Shown here in pieces: positions 17,645 to 26,569 of a stretch of 64,000 bases of DNA. A program made the position numbers and the translations under genes. A model generated the notes under the pieces. The model saw only the letters and a list, made by a program, of their open reading frames with translations, was not told where the DNA came from and did no database searches. This stretch comes from CALHVX01 sp964640725. GTDB taxonomy: Bacteria > Pseudomonadota > Gammaproteobacteria > Pseudomonadales > Azotimanducaceae. The stretch covers positions 1 to 64,000 of the forward strand of contig CAZXIJ010000019.1 of NCBI GenBank assembly GCA_964640725.1, read 5' to 3'. The first letter of the stretch is position 1. Every line of letters starts with the position of its first letter.

Positions 17645-17758
17645 TCAGCCCAGACCCAGGCGTTCGAGCCAGATCTGGTTCAGTTGCCAGATGGCTTTCT
17701 CGTACCGGCTGAGCCGCCCCTGGCCCGTCATGCCGGCCTGCAGTTCGCCGTCAGGCAC
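17645..17758 (-). CDS. possible 37-residue small protein
   Basis: A short open frame begins at GTG 17758, inside the last codons of the MaoC-like gene, with start and stop overlapping as GTGCCTGA, a classic translational-coupling arrangement. It encodes about 37 residues with the Tyr/Trp-containing segment YEKAIWQLNQIWLERLG and ends at TGA 17645-17647, just past the convergent SDR. I recognise no family. It might be a real small product, or the leftover end of a longer frame-shifted reading frame. Confidence 0.3.
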   Translation of the reverse strand: MPDGELQAGMTGQGRLSRYEKAIWQLNQIWLERLGLG

Positions 17759-18689
17759 CCTTCGGATAGCCTTCGTAGGAATCCTTGAGCGTTGCGTGGT
17801 TCAGCAGCACTTCGCATTTCACATCGCCGGCGCTGTCGCTGATGGTCGACTTGACCCAATAGCTTTCTGTACGCCGGCTCTCCGACAAGGTCACGATTTG
17901 TCGATTGAGTTCGTAGGGCTCATCAACGAACAGAGGCCCGTTGATCATGCGGATTTCCAGATCAGCGAAGAGCCCGATGGCAGGCCCTTTGACCGGCCAC
18001 TTCGCCGTGCGGCTCGAATACTCGGCGAGCACGCTGATCATCTCGAAAGGAATGATGGCCCGGCCCCAGGGGGAGCCCCCGGCGGTTGCCGGCGCGTAGT
18101 AGTCGCAGGGCTCGGTGATTCGTTCGAGCTTTTGCTCGAGGCTGAAGGGGTAGAGCGCGCCCATGTTTTGCGTGAAGCCCATCTGCACCTGTTCGGGCTC
18201 GGCGCCCGTCATGCCCTCGTGCAGATCTGCGAGGATCACCAGCCGCTCCGGTGCGCGCAGCCGCGCTCGGCGCGTGTCCAGCTCTGTGGGCGGATGGTCG
18301 GGTCCGAGGGTCGCGGTGCCGCTCAGCACCGGCGTGCCGTCATCCTTTTCTGCCCAGATCTTGACGCAGCGCGAGCCGTTCTCGGGCAGGATCGCGAAGG
18401 CCTGGACCTGATCGCCCTCGACGCACATGTTCTGGTAGTGCGCTGAAATGCAGCCCTTGCTGAACCAGTCGTCGCCCCAGATGGATGCGAGCAGCGGGTC
18501 GAATTGGCTGAAGTGGGTGGGTCCCTCGATAGGTCCAGCTTTGAAGCCGAGCTGTTCGGCAGTCTCGTCGTCGTGGATGGACAAGTGCCCGCCATACTCC
18601 TGCTCTGCAAGCATTTGCCGGGGCTCGCGGAGCGGGCCCCGAAGGGTCTGGCCGTCCCGGGTCAGGGCCGTTGCGAAGCCGTTGCTCAT
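17751..18689 (-). CDS. MaoC/hot-dog-fold dehydratase-like protein
   Basis: A 312-residue protein with two hot-dog-like halves, resembling MaoC-type hydratase families. Visible blocks are IEGPTHFSQFDPLLASIWGDDWF, ISAHYQNMCVEGDQVQAF and the C-terminal LLNHATLKDSYEGYP. Its role would be hydration or dehydration of an enoyl thioester or related compound, but I cannot point to the catalytic Asp/His pair. GGAGAT precedes the ATG at 18689. It is divergent from a P450 and overlaps the start of a tiny frame downstream. Confidence 0.65.
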   Translation of the reverse strand: MSNGFATALTRDGQTLRGPLREPRQMLAEQEYGGHLSIHDDETAEQLGFKAGPIEGPTHFSQFDPLLASIWGDDWFSKGCISAHYQNMCVEGDQVQAFAILPENGSRCVKIWAEKDDGTPVLSGTATLGPDHPPTELDTRRARLRAPERLVILADLHEGMTGAEPEQVQMGFTQNMGALYPFSLEQKLERITEPCDYYAPATAGGSPWGRAIIPFEMISVLAEYSSRTAKWPVKGPAIGLFADLEIRMINGPLFVDEPYELNRQIVTLSESRRTESYWVKSTISDSAGDVKCEVLLNHATLKDSYEGYPKGA

Positions 18690-18818
18690 GGTTATCTCCA
18701 TCGATTCTGGCATTGCGGGCCCTGAAGCTCGCGTCCGAGTTTGCTGGTAGTCTCGGCAAAGGCAGGCCATGAGTCCAGCAGCAGCCTGCACCCGCGAGCA
18801 GACGAGCCGGAGGCAAAG

Positions 18819-20051
18819 ATGAGCGAGCACAGGTTGCCCGAAGGGATTGAGCTTCTCCCATTGCACGATGCCTTTCGGGAAGACCCGTATCCGGTGCTTG
18901 GGCGGCTGCGCGATGAGGCGCCCGTGCACGAAGACGCGCAGCTCAAGCGTTTTATCTATACGCGCCACGATGACGTCAAGGCGATCCTCCGGGACAAGGA
19001 GTTCTGGAGCGATCCGCGCAAGGCCAATCCTGGCACCTTCACCCGCGAGTATCTGGGGGCCAGCCTGACCGAAGACGCGCAGCCTTCCATGCTGCTGATG
19101 GACGAGCCGGATCATCGCCGCCTGCGCTCGCTGGTCAGCCAGTCGTTCACTCCGGCGGCTGTAGAGCGCTGGCGTCCTCGGACACGAGCTGTGGTGCAGA
19201 GGGTGCTGGATCAGATCCAATCGGAGGAGTTCGATCTGATCGCAGACTTTGCCGGTCCGGTACCGACGGTCGTGATCGCCGAGATGTTGGGGATCGATCC
19301 GGCACTGCACGGCGACTTCAAGTCGTGGTCGGACACATCTGTGATCGCGGCGTTCAACCCCTTCAGCACGCCGGAGCAGCAGGCCGCCAGCGAGGCAGCG
19401 AACCTGAAGCTTCGGGCGTTCTTTGCGCAGGAGATCGCTGCGCGCAGACAACACCTGGGCGATGATCTGATCTCTGACATGATCCGGGCCGAGGAGGGCG
19501 GGGACCGGCTCAGCGAAATCGAAATGATCACGCAGTGCAATCTGCTGCTGGTCGCCGGCAACGTGACCACGACCGATCTGATCGGCAACGGCGTCAAGGC
19601 GCTTCTGGAGCATCCAGCCGAGCTGCAACGATTGCGCGACGATCCCCGGCGGATCGAGAACGCGGTCGAAGAGATGCTGCGCTTTGACTCGCCCGTTGTG
19701 AACTCCGGGCGCATTGCCAGCCGGAATACGGCCATTGGCGGCTGCCCGGTGGGTCAGGGCGAGTCGCTGTCAACGTCCCTTGCCGCTGCTAACCGAGATC
19801 CCGCGGCCTATCCGGAGCCGAACCGGTTTGACATCGATCGGGCGGACACGCATCACCAATCCTTTGGCGGCGGTCGTCACTTGTGCCTGGGGGCGCACCT
19901 GGCGCGGCTGGAGGCCCAGGAAGCGATTGTCGGCCTGCTCGAGCGCTACGACGACATCGCGCTGTCAGCGAAGGGCCTGACCTATCATGCGATTCCGGGC
20001 TTTCGCGGCATGTCGCACCTATGGGTCACGGCGAAACCGGCGGTTTCCTAG
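18819..20051 (+). CDS. cytochrome P450
   Basis: A 410-residue soluble P450 of the actinobacterial CYP107-like style. The I-helix reads LLVAGNVTTTDLIGNG, ExxR is in VEEMLRFDSPV, and the haem loop FGGGRHLCLG places the thiolate near Cys356. In the I-helix, Asn occupies the position that is often His or Glu before the Thr pair. GCCGGAGG precedes the ATG at 18819. It is divergent from the MaoC-like gene and ends 4 bases into the convergent hydrolase gene. No redox partner is adjacent. Confidence 0.9.
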   Translation: MSEHRLPEGIELLPLHDAFREDPYPVLGRLRDEAPVHEDAQLKRFIYTRHDDVKAILRDKEFWSDPRKANPGTFTREYLGASLTEDAQPSMLLMDEPDHRRLRSLVSQSFTPAAVERWRPRTRAVVQRVLDQIQSEEFDLIADFAGPVPTVVIAEMLGIDPALHGDFKSWSDTSVIAAFNPFSTPEQQAASEAANLKLRAFFAQEIAARRQHLGDDLISDMIRAEEGGDRLSEIEMITQCNLLLVAGNVTTTDLIGNGVKALLEHPAELQRLRDDPRRIENAVEEMLRFDSPVVNSGRIASRNTAIGGCPVGQGESLSTSLAAANRDPAAYPEPNRFDIDRADTHHQSFGGGRHLCLGAHLARLEAQEAIVGLLERYDDIALSAKGLTYHAIPGFRGMSHLWVTAKPAVS

Positions 20052-20782
20052 CTGCGAGCTTTCCCGGCCAGCGTGTTGGCGACAATCCGGTAGACGGTCG
20101 GGTTGGCGCCCAGCCCGATGTGGGAGCTGCGCACCTCGATGTGTTTGGCCTGCGGGTTGTAGCGGTCGATCGCTGCCTGCCAGCCCACGACTCCGTCTGA
20201 TTTGGAGTAGATGACGGTAATCGGCACGTCCAGCCCGCGGGCGTTGACTTCGTGCACGTGCGCCTCGAATTCTTCCAGATCGATGTTGCGCCGCTGCGCA
20301 TACAGCGGGCCAACGCTGGTGTACTTCGGGCCGCCTTCGACGGGGGTGCCCAGGGTAATGATCTCCCGAACCCGCTCGGGCGCGTGGTGCGCGATCAGCC
20401 GCGCCACGATGCCGCCCAGGCTCCAGCCGATGAGCGTGATCGGCTGATCGGCGAGCTTCAGGGTCGGGAGCCTTGCGAGCAGGCGCTCTGCGGCAGCCTC
20501 CGGATCGTCGTTAGTGCCCAGCTGCCAGGGCAGCGCTCGATAGCCCATGCCGGTCAGGAACCGGCGCAGGGGCCAGGTGGAGGTGTCATCGGCGGCGAAG
20601 CCAGGCAAGGCCATCACCGGTCGGCCATCGCCCCGAGGCAGGCTCAAGAGCCCGGGCAGGGCCGGTAGCAGACTCGAGAACTCGAATAGCGAGCGGGCTT
20701 CGAGCAAAGCCGCGCCGCTCGCGGGCGGACGCAAATCGAAACGGCTGGCCCGCTCCTGGGCGGGTACCTGGGCTGGATTCAT
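20048..20782 (-). CDS. alpha/beta hydrolase (lipase-like)
   Basis: A 244-residue alpha/beta hydrolase. The nucleophile elbow is GWSLGG in TLIGWSLGGIVARLIAHH, the LPGFAADD strand forms the oxyanion hole, the acid is probably in VIYSKSDGVV and the base His in SSHIGLG. It resembles small esterases or lipases. Its stop overlaps the convergent P450 stop. Upstream it is divergent from the MarR gene across 85 bp holding two matching inverted repeats, so it is a likely MarR target. No strong ribosome site is seen. Confidence 0.83.
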   Translation of the reverse strand: MNPAQVPAQERASRFDLRPPASGAALLEARSLFEFSSLLPALPGLLSLPRGDGRPVMALPGFAADDTSTWPLRRFLTGMGYRALPWQLGTNDDPEAAAERLLARLPTLKLADQPITLIGWSLGGIVARLIAHHAPERVREIITLGTPVEGGPKYTSVGPLYAQRRNIDLEEFEAHVHEVNARGLDVPITVIYSKSDGVVGWQAAIDRYNPQAKHIEVRSSHIGLGANPTVYRIVANTLAGKARS

Positions 20783-20803
20783 GGTCGTGACCGTTTGGCT
20801 TGA

Positions 20804-20855
20804 ATGGTTAACATGCGAACCATAGCGGAGTGCGATATAGTTCGCAACTTAACTA
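20804..20855. promoter_or_regulatory. paired MarR operator-like inverted repeats with a -10-like box
   Basis: Site 1 (20804-20823) is ATGGTT-N8-AACCAT, a perfect inverted repeat. Site 2 (20838-20855) is TAGTT-N8-AACTA, also perfect. Both follow the scheme T(G/A)GTT-N8-AAC(C/T)A, and their centres are 33 bp apart. A TATAGT box (20836-20841) overlaps site 2, so binding there would block transcription of the marR-type gene. The hydrolase start lies 22 bases from site 1. Confidence 0.6.
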
Positions 20856-20867
20856 GATGGAACGCCC

Positions 20868-21341
20868 ATGCGAGACATTCCCCGGCTTGATGCCCTGCCG
20901 CACTACCAATCCTGGCTACTGGTCGGAAAAACCAACATCAAATGCCAGCATCTGCTGGCGGCCAGGCTCGCGGACCTTGATCTGTCGGTCGCCAAGTACG
21001 AGGTGCTGCACGCCATCTATCGAGACGAGGGGCTGTCCCAGCAGCGCCTGGCGCGCCGGCTGCTGGTGGCCAAGAGCAACGTCACCGGGCTGTCCCAGCG
21101 GCTTGAGCGTGACGCCTTGATCCGCCGGGAGAAAGATCCGGAGGACGGCCGCGGCCACTGTGTGTTTCTGACCAACCGGGGCCGGGAACGGGTGGAGCGG
21201 GCCATCGAGATCCAGGCCGGCGTGATCGAGCTCATGACCGGTCAACTATCGCGCGGCGACGCACAGGCGCTCGACCGCATCATGAATCATGTCGAGGGCC
21301 GCCTCAGCGCAGCGCTCAGTGAGGCCAGCGATCCCGTGTAA
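20868..21341 (+). CDS. MarR-family transcriptional regulator
   Basis: A 157-residue winged-helix MarR regulator. The recognition region is SQQRLARRLLVAKSNVTGLSQRL, followed by the wing REKDPEDGRGHCVFLT. The remaining helices form the dimer and ligand domain. Such proteins often sense phenolic or other aromatic compounds. The aldehyde dehydrogenase gene begins 37 bases downstream on the same strand, so the regulator may control the catabolic cluster to its right as well as the divergent hydrolase. The ATG has only a weak ribosome site. Confidence 0.9.
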   Translation: MRDIPRLDALPHYQSWLLVGKTNIKCQHLLAARLADLDLSVAKYEVLHAIYRDEGLSQQRLARRLLVAKSNVTGLSQRLERDALIRREKDPEDGRGHCVFLTNRGRERVERAIEIQAGVIELMTGQLSRGDAQALDRIMNHVEGRLSAALSEASDPV

Positions 21342-21377
21342 GATATCGGCGTTATTGACCCGGGGAGCGATCAAGCG

Positions 21378-22811
21378 ATGCACGACACGAGCCAAGAAGA
21401 ACTTCAGCGCATTCTGGACCTGCAGCGGCGCAGCTACCTGGAAGAGGGCGTCGTGAGCAACGCGACCCGGCACGACCGGCTTGAGCGCGCTGTACGGGTG
21501 CTGCAGAAACACGAGGCACAGCTGGTCGAGGCCATGAGTGCAGACTTCGGGCATCGCAGCGAACACCAGTCGCTGTTTACCGATATCGCCAGCTCCATCG
21601 GCCCGCTGCGTCATGCGCAAAAGCATCTGCCCAAGTGGAACCGGCCAGAAAAACGCAAGGTCGGACCCTTCCCCCTGAACCTGCTCGGCGCCAAAGCCCG
21701 GGTCGAGTATCAGCCCCTGGGGGTCGTCGGCGTCATCAGTCCCTGGAATTTTCCGGTCAATCTGACCTTCACGCCGCTGGCGGGCATCCTTGCTGCCGGC
21801 AATCGCTGCATGATCAAGCCCAGCGAGTTTACGCCGGCAACCTCGGATGCCATGAAAGAGGCGATTGCCTCTGAGTTTGACGAGAGCGAGATTGCCGTGG
21901 TGACCGGCGGGCCGCAGACCGGGGCCGACTTCGCGGGCACGGCCTTCGACCATCTGCTGTTTACCGGCGCGACCTCAGTCGCCAAGCACGTGATGCGGGC
22001 AGCGTCGGAGAACCTGGTGCCTGTCACCCTGGAGCTGGGCGGCAAATCCCCCGTCGTGGTGGGCCGCAGTGCCGACATGGACAAGACCACGGACGCCATC
22101 ATGGCGGGCAAGATGATGAATGCCGGGCAGATCTGCCTGGCACCCGACTACGTGTTTGTCCCTTCCGAAAAGATTCCGGAGTTTGTGGCGTCCAGCCAGC
22201 GCGCGGTCAAAAAGATGTACCCGACCTTGCTCGACAACCCGGACTATACGTCCATCGTCAACGAGCGGCACTTCGACCGGATCAACGGCTATGTGGAGGA
22301 AGCTCGCAACGCCGGTGCCGAGGTGGTCGAACTCAATCCGGCGGGGGAAGACTTCCGTCAGCAGCCGAACCACAAGATTCCGCCGACCCTGATCCTTGAT
22401 CCGAGCGACAAGCTTGGGGTGATGCAAGACGAGATCTTCGGCCCGGTCATGCCGGTCAAGCCGTACGACAAGGTTGAGGAGACCGTCGACTACATCAACG
22501 GCAACGATCGTCCGCTGGGGCTGTACTACTTCGGCACCGACGGCGCTGAAGAAGAGCGCGTGCTGACCCACACCACTTCCGGCGGCGTGACTGTGAACGA
22601 TGTGGTGATGCATGTGGCGCAGGAGGACCTGCCCTTTGGCGGTGTGGGCCCGTCCGGCATGGGCAGCTATCACGGGCTGGACGGTTTCAAAACCTTCAGC
22701 CACGCCAAGTCGGTGTTCTCGCAAACCAAGATACCCATCGCCGAGATGGCCGGGCTGCGCCCGCCGTACGGCGAGAAGCTCATCAAGGCCGTTCGCCAGC
22801 AGATGAAGTAG
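21378..22811 (+). CDS. coniferyl-aldehyde-dehydrogenase-type ALDH
   Basis: A 477-residue NAD(P)-dependent aldehyde dehydrogenase. Catalytic Glu219 lies in TLELGGKSP and nucleophile Cys253 in NAGQICLAPDY; VISPWNFPVN binds cofactor. The compact length and C-terminal GPSGMGSYHGLDGFKTFSHAKSV match the class 3/coniferyl aldehyde dehydrogenase group, which oxidises aromatic or fatty aldehydes to acids. GGGGAGCG precedes the ATG. It is first of a plus-strand run with the Rieske oxygenase, molybdenum hydroxylase and hydratase-like genes, downstream of marR. Confidence 0.88.
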   Translation: MHDTSQEELQRILDLQRRSYLEEGVVSNATRHDRLERAVRVLQKHEAQLVEAMSADFGHRSEHQSLFTDIASSIGPLRHAQKHLPKWNRPEKRKVGPFPLNLLGAKARVEYQPLGVVGVISPWNFPVNLTFTPLAGILAAGNRCMIKPSEFTPATSDAMKEAIASEFDESEIAVVTGGPQTGADFAGTAFDHLLFTGATSVAKHVMRAASENLVPVTLELGGKSPVVVGRSADMDKTTDAIMAGKMMNAGQICLAPDYVFVPSEKIPEFVASSQRAVKKMYPTLLDNPDYTSIVNERHFDRINGYVEEARNAGAEVVELNPAGEDFRQQPNHKIPPTLILDPSDKLGVMQDEIFGPVMPVKPYDKVEETVDYINGNDRPLGLYYFGTDGAEEERVLTHTTSGGVTVNDVVMHVAQEDLPFGGVGPSGMGSYHGLDGFKTFSHAKSVFSQTKIPIAEMAGLRPPYGEKLIKAVRQQMK

Positions 22812-22822
22812 CGAGGGGCCAG

Positions 22823-23779
22823 ATGCAGCAGGCAACTCGCCGGGCACTGGTCGCTCGCATTCGTGAGTACATCGACAGCGGCACCACAGCCATGGCGCCG
22901 CAGGTGTTCCGCAACCCCCTCAAGGCCTATGCGAGCCCGGAGCGGCTCGCGCAGGAGCAGAGCACCCTGTTTCGCGACTTCCCGCTGTTGCTGGGCCTTT
23001 CCTGCGATCTCCGCAATCCTGGCGACTTCCTGACCGACGACTATAGCGGGGTGCCCCTGTTGCTGGTCCGCCAGGCGGACGGCGCACTGCTGGGCATGCC
23101 TGGCGCCGCTGGCTTTGAAGGCGTCGATCGAGATGCCTGCGCGCTGCAGCGTGTCGCGGTGGAAGAGAAGTACGGCATGGTCTGGGCCGTACCGAACCCG
23201 GTGCTGGCCCGCCAGCCCGTGGATATTGACCGGCACCTGGGGGCGCTTGCGGCGGAGTACGACAGCTACGGTTTCGCTGGCTACCACCATTTCGCCACCA
23301 AAGTCCTTGAGCCGCGAATCAACTGGAAGATGGGCATCGATGGCTTTCTGGAAAGCTATCACCTGCGGGTGCTGCACCCCGAGACCGNNNNNNNNNNNNN
23401 NNNNNNNNNNNNNNNNNNNNNNNNNNNNNNNNNNNNNNNNNNNNNNNNNNNNNNNNNNNNNNNNNNNNNNNNNNNNNNNNNNNNNNNGGCATCGATGGCT
23501 TTCTGGAAAGCTATCACCTGCGGGTGCTGCACCCCGAGACCGATGGTCCTGTCGATGTACGTGCCGGAACCCGTGGCCAGCGACAGCGCCGCCCGGCACT
23601 GGAACAACAATCTCCGCCTGGCAGTGGCGACCGTCGAGGGCGAAGACCTGGCCCTGGGCGAGCGCATCCAGCGCGGCTACGACAGCGGCACCTTGCGGGA
23701 CCTGATCTATGGTCGTAACGAGCCGGCCCTGGCGCACTTTCACGCGAGCCTCGAGTCCGCCATGGGTATCGAGCGTTAG
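22823..23779 (+). pseudogene. Rieske ring-hydroxylating oxygenase, damaged and split by an assembly gap
   Basis: Homologous to the catalytic (alpha) subunit of Rieske non-haem iron oxygenases. The N-terminal region up to YSGVPLLLVRQADG is normal, but it continues directly into ALLGMPGAAGFEGVD, so the roughly 40 residues carrying the CxH and CxxH [2Fe-2S] ligands are absent in frame. Mononuclear-iron ligands appear in FLESYHLRVLH. The reading frame then enters 100 Ns. Beyond them the C-terminal part (YVPEPVASDSAARHW, YGRNEPALAHFHASL) is intact from about 23543, but some 90-100 residues are missing. As written it cannot encode an active enzyme; misassembly, strain mixture or true decay are all possible. 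Confidence 0.75.
23388..23487. other. 100-N scaffold gap with identical 55-bp flanks
   Basis: Exactly 100 N bases separate two contigs. The 55 bases before the gap (23333-23387) are identical to the 55 bases after it (23488-23542). Such a k-mer-length overlap is typical of unmerged assembly-graph ends. Collapsing the copies removes 155 bases and puts the downstream coding frame out of register, so simple merging does not restore the gene. Confidence 0.95.
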
Positions 23780-23832
23780 CCTCGCTACCGGGCGCGTTTC
23801 GAGCCCCTTCAAAACACGATTTGGCAGATAGC

Positions 23833-24315
23833 ATGAAGAAGTTTGAATTGACGGTGAACGGTGCTCGGCACCAGGTTGAAGCGAGCCCGGATACGCCCTT
23901 GCTCTGGGTGCTGCGCGACAAGCTGCAGCTCACGGGCACCAAGTTTGGCTGCGGCATTGCCCAGTGCGGTGCCTGCACCGTGCATGTGAGCGGCGCTGCG
24001 ACGCGCAGCTGCGTCCTGCCGATTTCTGCCGTGCGCGGCGAGGTCACCACGATCGAGGGGCTGCACCAGGGCGGAGACCTGCACCCGCTGCAGGCTGCCT
24101 GGATCGAGCACGACGTGCCGCAGTGCGGCTACTGTCAGGCGGGCCAGATCATGAGCGCGGCGTCGCTGCTTGCGACCAACGCAGCGCCGACCGATGACGA
24201 CATCGATAGCGCCATGGCTGGCAACTATTGTCGCTGCGGCACCTACACGCGCATTCGCAAGGCCGTGCATGCGGCGGCGGCGCAGGGGCGCGGCACTGCG
24301 GGAGCCAAATCATGA
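23833..24315 (+). CDS. molybdenum hydroxylase small [2Fe-2S] subunit (IorA type)
   Basis: A 160-residue iron-sulfur subunit of the xanthine dehydrogenase family, isoquinoline 1-oxidoreductase type. The plant-ferredoxin-like cluster uses Cys40, Cys45, Cys48 and Cys60 (CGIAQCGACTV region). The second cluster uses Cys98, Cys101, Cys133 and Cys135 (CGYCQAGQ, CRCGTY). It passes electrons from the molybdenum centre. ATG 23833 was chosen; a TTG at 23821 is in frame. Its stop overlaps the large-subunit start by 4 bases (ATGA), so the two are translationally coupled. Confidence 0.92.
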   Translation: MKKFELTVNGARHQVEASPDTPLLWVLRDKLQLTGTKFGCGIAQCGACTVHVSGAATRSCVLPISAVRGEVTTIEGLHQGGDLHPLQAAWIEHDVPQCGYCQAGQIMSAASLLATNAAPTDDDIDSAMAGNYCRCGTYTRIRKAVHAAAAQGRGTAGAKS

Positions 24316-26552
24316 GCCTCGCAAAACCGAGCCGACGGGAACTGTTTCGGATCACCGCGGTGGCGGGGGGCGCGCTGTGCTTGCAGGTCACGGTGCCCGC
24401 TGCAGCCGTCGCCGCGCAGGACGGCGCCTTGGTCGAATCCAAAGAGCTGAACGTGTATGTAGAGATCAGCCCGGACGGTCAGATCACCATCTACTCCAGC
24501 ACGCCGGAAATGGGGCAGGGCATCAAGACCACGCTGCCGATGGTGATCGCCGAAGAGATGGGGGCCCGGTGGGAAGACGTGCGCGTGGTGGACGCACCGC
24601 TCGATGGCGAAAAGTACGGTCTGCAGGGCGCGGGCGGCTCTACGTCGGTGCCCCGGAACTTCGGCACCATGCGGCGCATGGGTGCCTCTGCCCGGGAGAT
24701 GCTGATTGGCGCTGCTGCGCTGCAGCTCGAGGTGGCGCGGGAAGGGCTCGAAGCGCGAGACAGTCGCGTTGTGCATTCGTCCGGTCGCAGCCGGTCTTTC
24801 GGAGAACTCGCGCGCATGGCGGCGGAACAGCCTCTGCCGGACCCGGAGACGCTGTCCTTTAAGGACCCGCGGTCTTACACCATTATTGGCACCGGCGTCA
24901 GCGGCGTCGATAACCTGGTGGTGGCTACCGGGCAATCGGAGTTCGGTATCGACGTGTCGGTGCCCGGCATGCAGTACGCCTCTTACTCCCGCTGCCCGCA
25001 GGTTGGCGGTCGGGCCCTGAGCTTCAACGCCAAAGCCATCAAAGCGCTCCCCGGCGTCCGGGACGCGTTCATTCTCGAGCACAACGAGAAAGCCGGTGAG
25101 GCGCAAATGGGCTTCCTGCGGGGCGCGGCGATTCTGAATAGCGGCGTCGCCATCGTTGGCGATGACACCTGGTCCGTGCTCAAGGCGAAGCGTCAGCTCG
25201 AGATCAAGTGGGACTTGTCATCGGCATCCACCGATGATTGGGACAGGAAAAAGGCCTGGGCCAAGCGCGTTGCTGCAGAAGAGGTCGGCAACATCCGCCG
25301 CGATGATCCTGCCGTGGAAGCCGCGCTGGCCGATGCGGGCAATCGCACCGTTCAGGGCTTTTACGAATTCCCCTATGTCGCTCACGTATGCATGGAGCCC
25401 ATGAACTGCACCGCTGACTTCCGCACAGGCCAGGGCGATGCGCCGGACTCCGTAGAGGTCTGGACCGGCAGTCAGTTTCCCGGTCAGATCAAGGAGCTCG
25501 CCAACAACTTTCTCGGCCTGGCACCGGAGCAGGTCACCGTGCACGGCATGCGCATGGGCGGCGGCTTTGGCCGTCGGGCCCTGCACGACTACGTGACCGA
25601 GGCGATTGCGATATCCCGTCAAGTCGGCACGCCGATCAAGCTGACCTGGGACCGCACGGACGACATCCACAACGATTTCTTTCGCATCGGCGGGTTTCAG
25701 GACATGCGCGGCGCGATCGATTCGCAGGGCAAGCTGGCGGCGCTGGATCAGCACTACATTGGTTTCTCGAAGAACGGCGAGCAGGCCATGGGCTCCGGGA
25801 TCTTCGGCAACGAGCTCACCATGAGCGTGCTGCCGAATACCCGGGTACGGCATTCCATGAAACCGATCGATACCCATGTGGGCGCCTGGCGGGCGCCGGG
25901 CTCGAATACCAATGCCTTTGTGGAGCAGAGTTTTCTGCACGAACTGGCGGTGCTGGCGAATCGCGACCATCGGGAATTTTTGCTGGAACTCCTGGGTGAG
26001 CGGCGCTGGGTGGTCGAAGGCAACGTCAACGCCGTGAACACCGGCCGGGCGATCGATGTCATCAAGCGCGCCACCGACGAGGCAGGCTGGGGCCGATCGA
26101 TGCCAAAGGGCAGGGGCCTTGGGCTGGCGTTCTACTTCTGTCATGCAGCCCATGTGGCCGAGGTGGCTGAGGTGTCTGTCGACGGCGACAAGAACCTGTG
26201 CGTGCACCGGGTGACGGCAGCGATCGATGTTGGGCCGATCATCAACATGAGCGGGGCCCTGAACCAGGTCCAGGGCGCGATCGTTGACGGTCTCAGCACC
26301 ATGGCGCTGCAGCAGATCACCATGGTTGATGGCGCGATCCAGCAGGGCAACTTCGACCAGTATCCGGTGATGCGCATCGGCGCCACCCCGCAGATCGACG
26401 TCCACTTCGTGCAGAGCGACAACCCGCCCACGGGCCTCGGTGAGCCCGCGTTGCCGCCGCTGGCACCGGCAGTGGCCAATGCGATTCAGGCGGCGACCGG
26501 CGAGCGAGTGCGCTCCATGCCGTTGAGTGCTGCCGGTTACAAGCTCGTTTAG
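24312..26552 (+). CDS. molybdenum hydroxylase large subunit (IorB type)
   Basis: A 746-residue molybdopterin-binding subunit that hydroxylates N-heterocycles or oxidises aldehydes. The N terminus has a Tat-like signal (PSRRELFRITAVAGGALCLQV), so the complex probably acts at or beyond the cytoplasmic membrane. Family blocks include SPDGQITIYSSTPEMGQGIKT, RMGGGFGRR, AWRAPGSNTNAF and the C-terminal GLGEPALPPLAPAVANA. The length is normal for IorB. It is coupled to the small subunit by ATGA overlap, and the next gene begins 17 bases after it. Confidence 0.92.
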   Translation: MSLAKPSRRELFRITAVAGGALCLQVTVPAAAVAAQDGALVESKELNVYVEISPDGQITIYSSTPEMGQGIKTTLPMVIAEEMGARWEDVRVVDAPLDGEKYGLQGAGGSTSVPRNFGTMRRMGASAREMLIGAAALQLEVAREGLEARDSRVVHSSGRSRSFGELARMAAEQPLPDPETLSFKDPRSYTIIGTGVSGVDNLVVATGQSEFGIDVSVPGMQYASYSRCPQVGGRALSFNAKAIKALPGVRDAFILEHNEKAGEAQMGFLRGAAILNSGVAIVGDDTWSVLKAKRQLEIKWDLSSASTDDWDRKKAWAKRVAAEEVGNIRRDDPAVEAALADAGNRTVQGFYEFPYVAHVCMEPMNCTADFRTGQGDAPDSVEVWTGSQFPGQIKELANNFLGLAPEQVTVHGMRMGGGFGRRALHDYVTEAIAISRQVGTPIKLTWDRTDDIHNDFFRIGGFQDMRGAIDSQGKLAALDQHYIGFSKNGEQAMGSGIFGNELTMSVLPNTRVRHSMKPIDTHVGAWRAPGSNTNAFVEQSFLHELAVLANRDHREFLLELLGERRWVVEGNVNAVNTGRAIDVIKRATDEAGWGRSMPKGRGLGLAFYFCHAAHVAEVAEVSVDGDKNLCVHRVTAAIDVGPIINMSGALNQVQGAIVDGLSTMALQQITMVDGAIQQGNFDQYPVMRIGATPQIDVHFVQSDNPPTGLGEPALPPLAPAVANAIQAATGERVRSMPLSAAGYKLV

Positions 26553-26569
26553 AAGAGAGGGGGCACATT

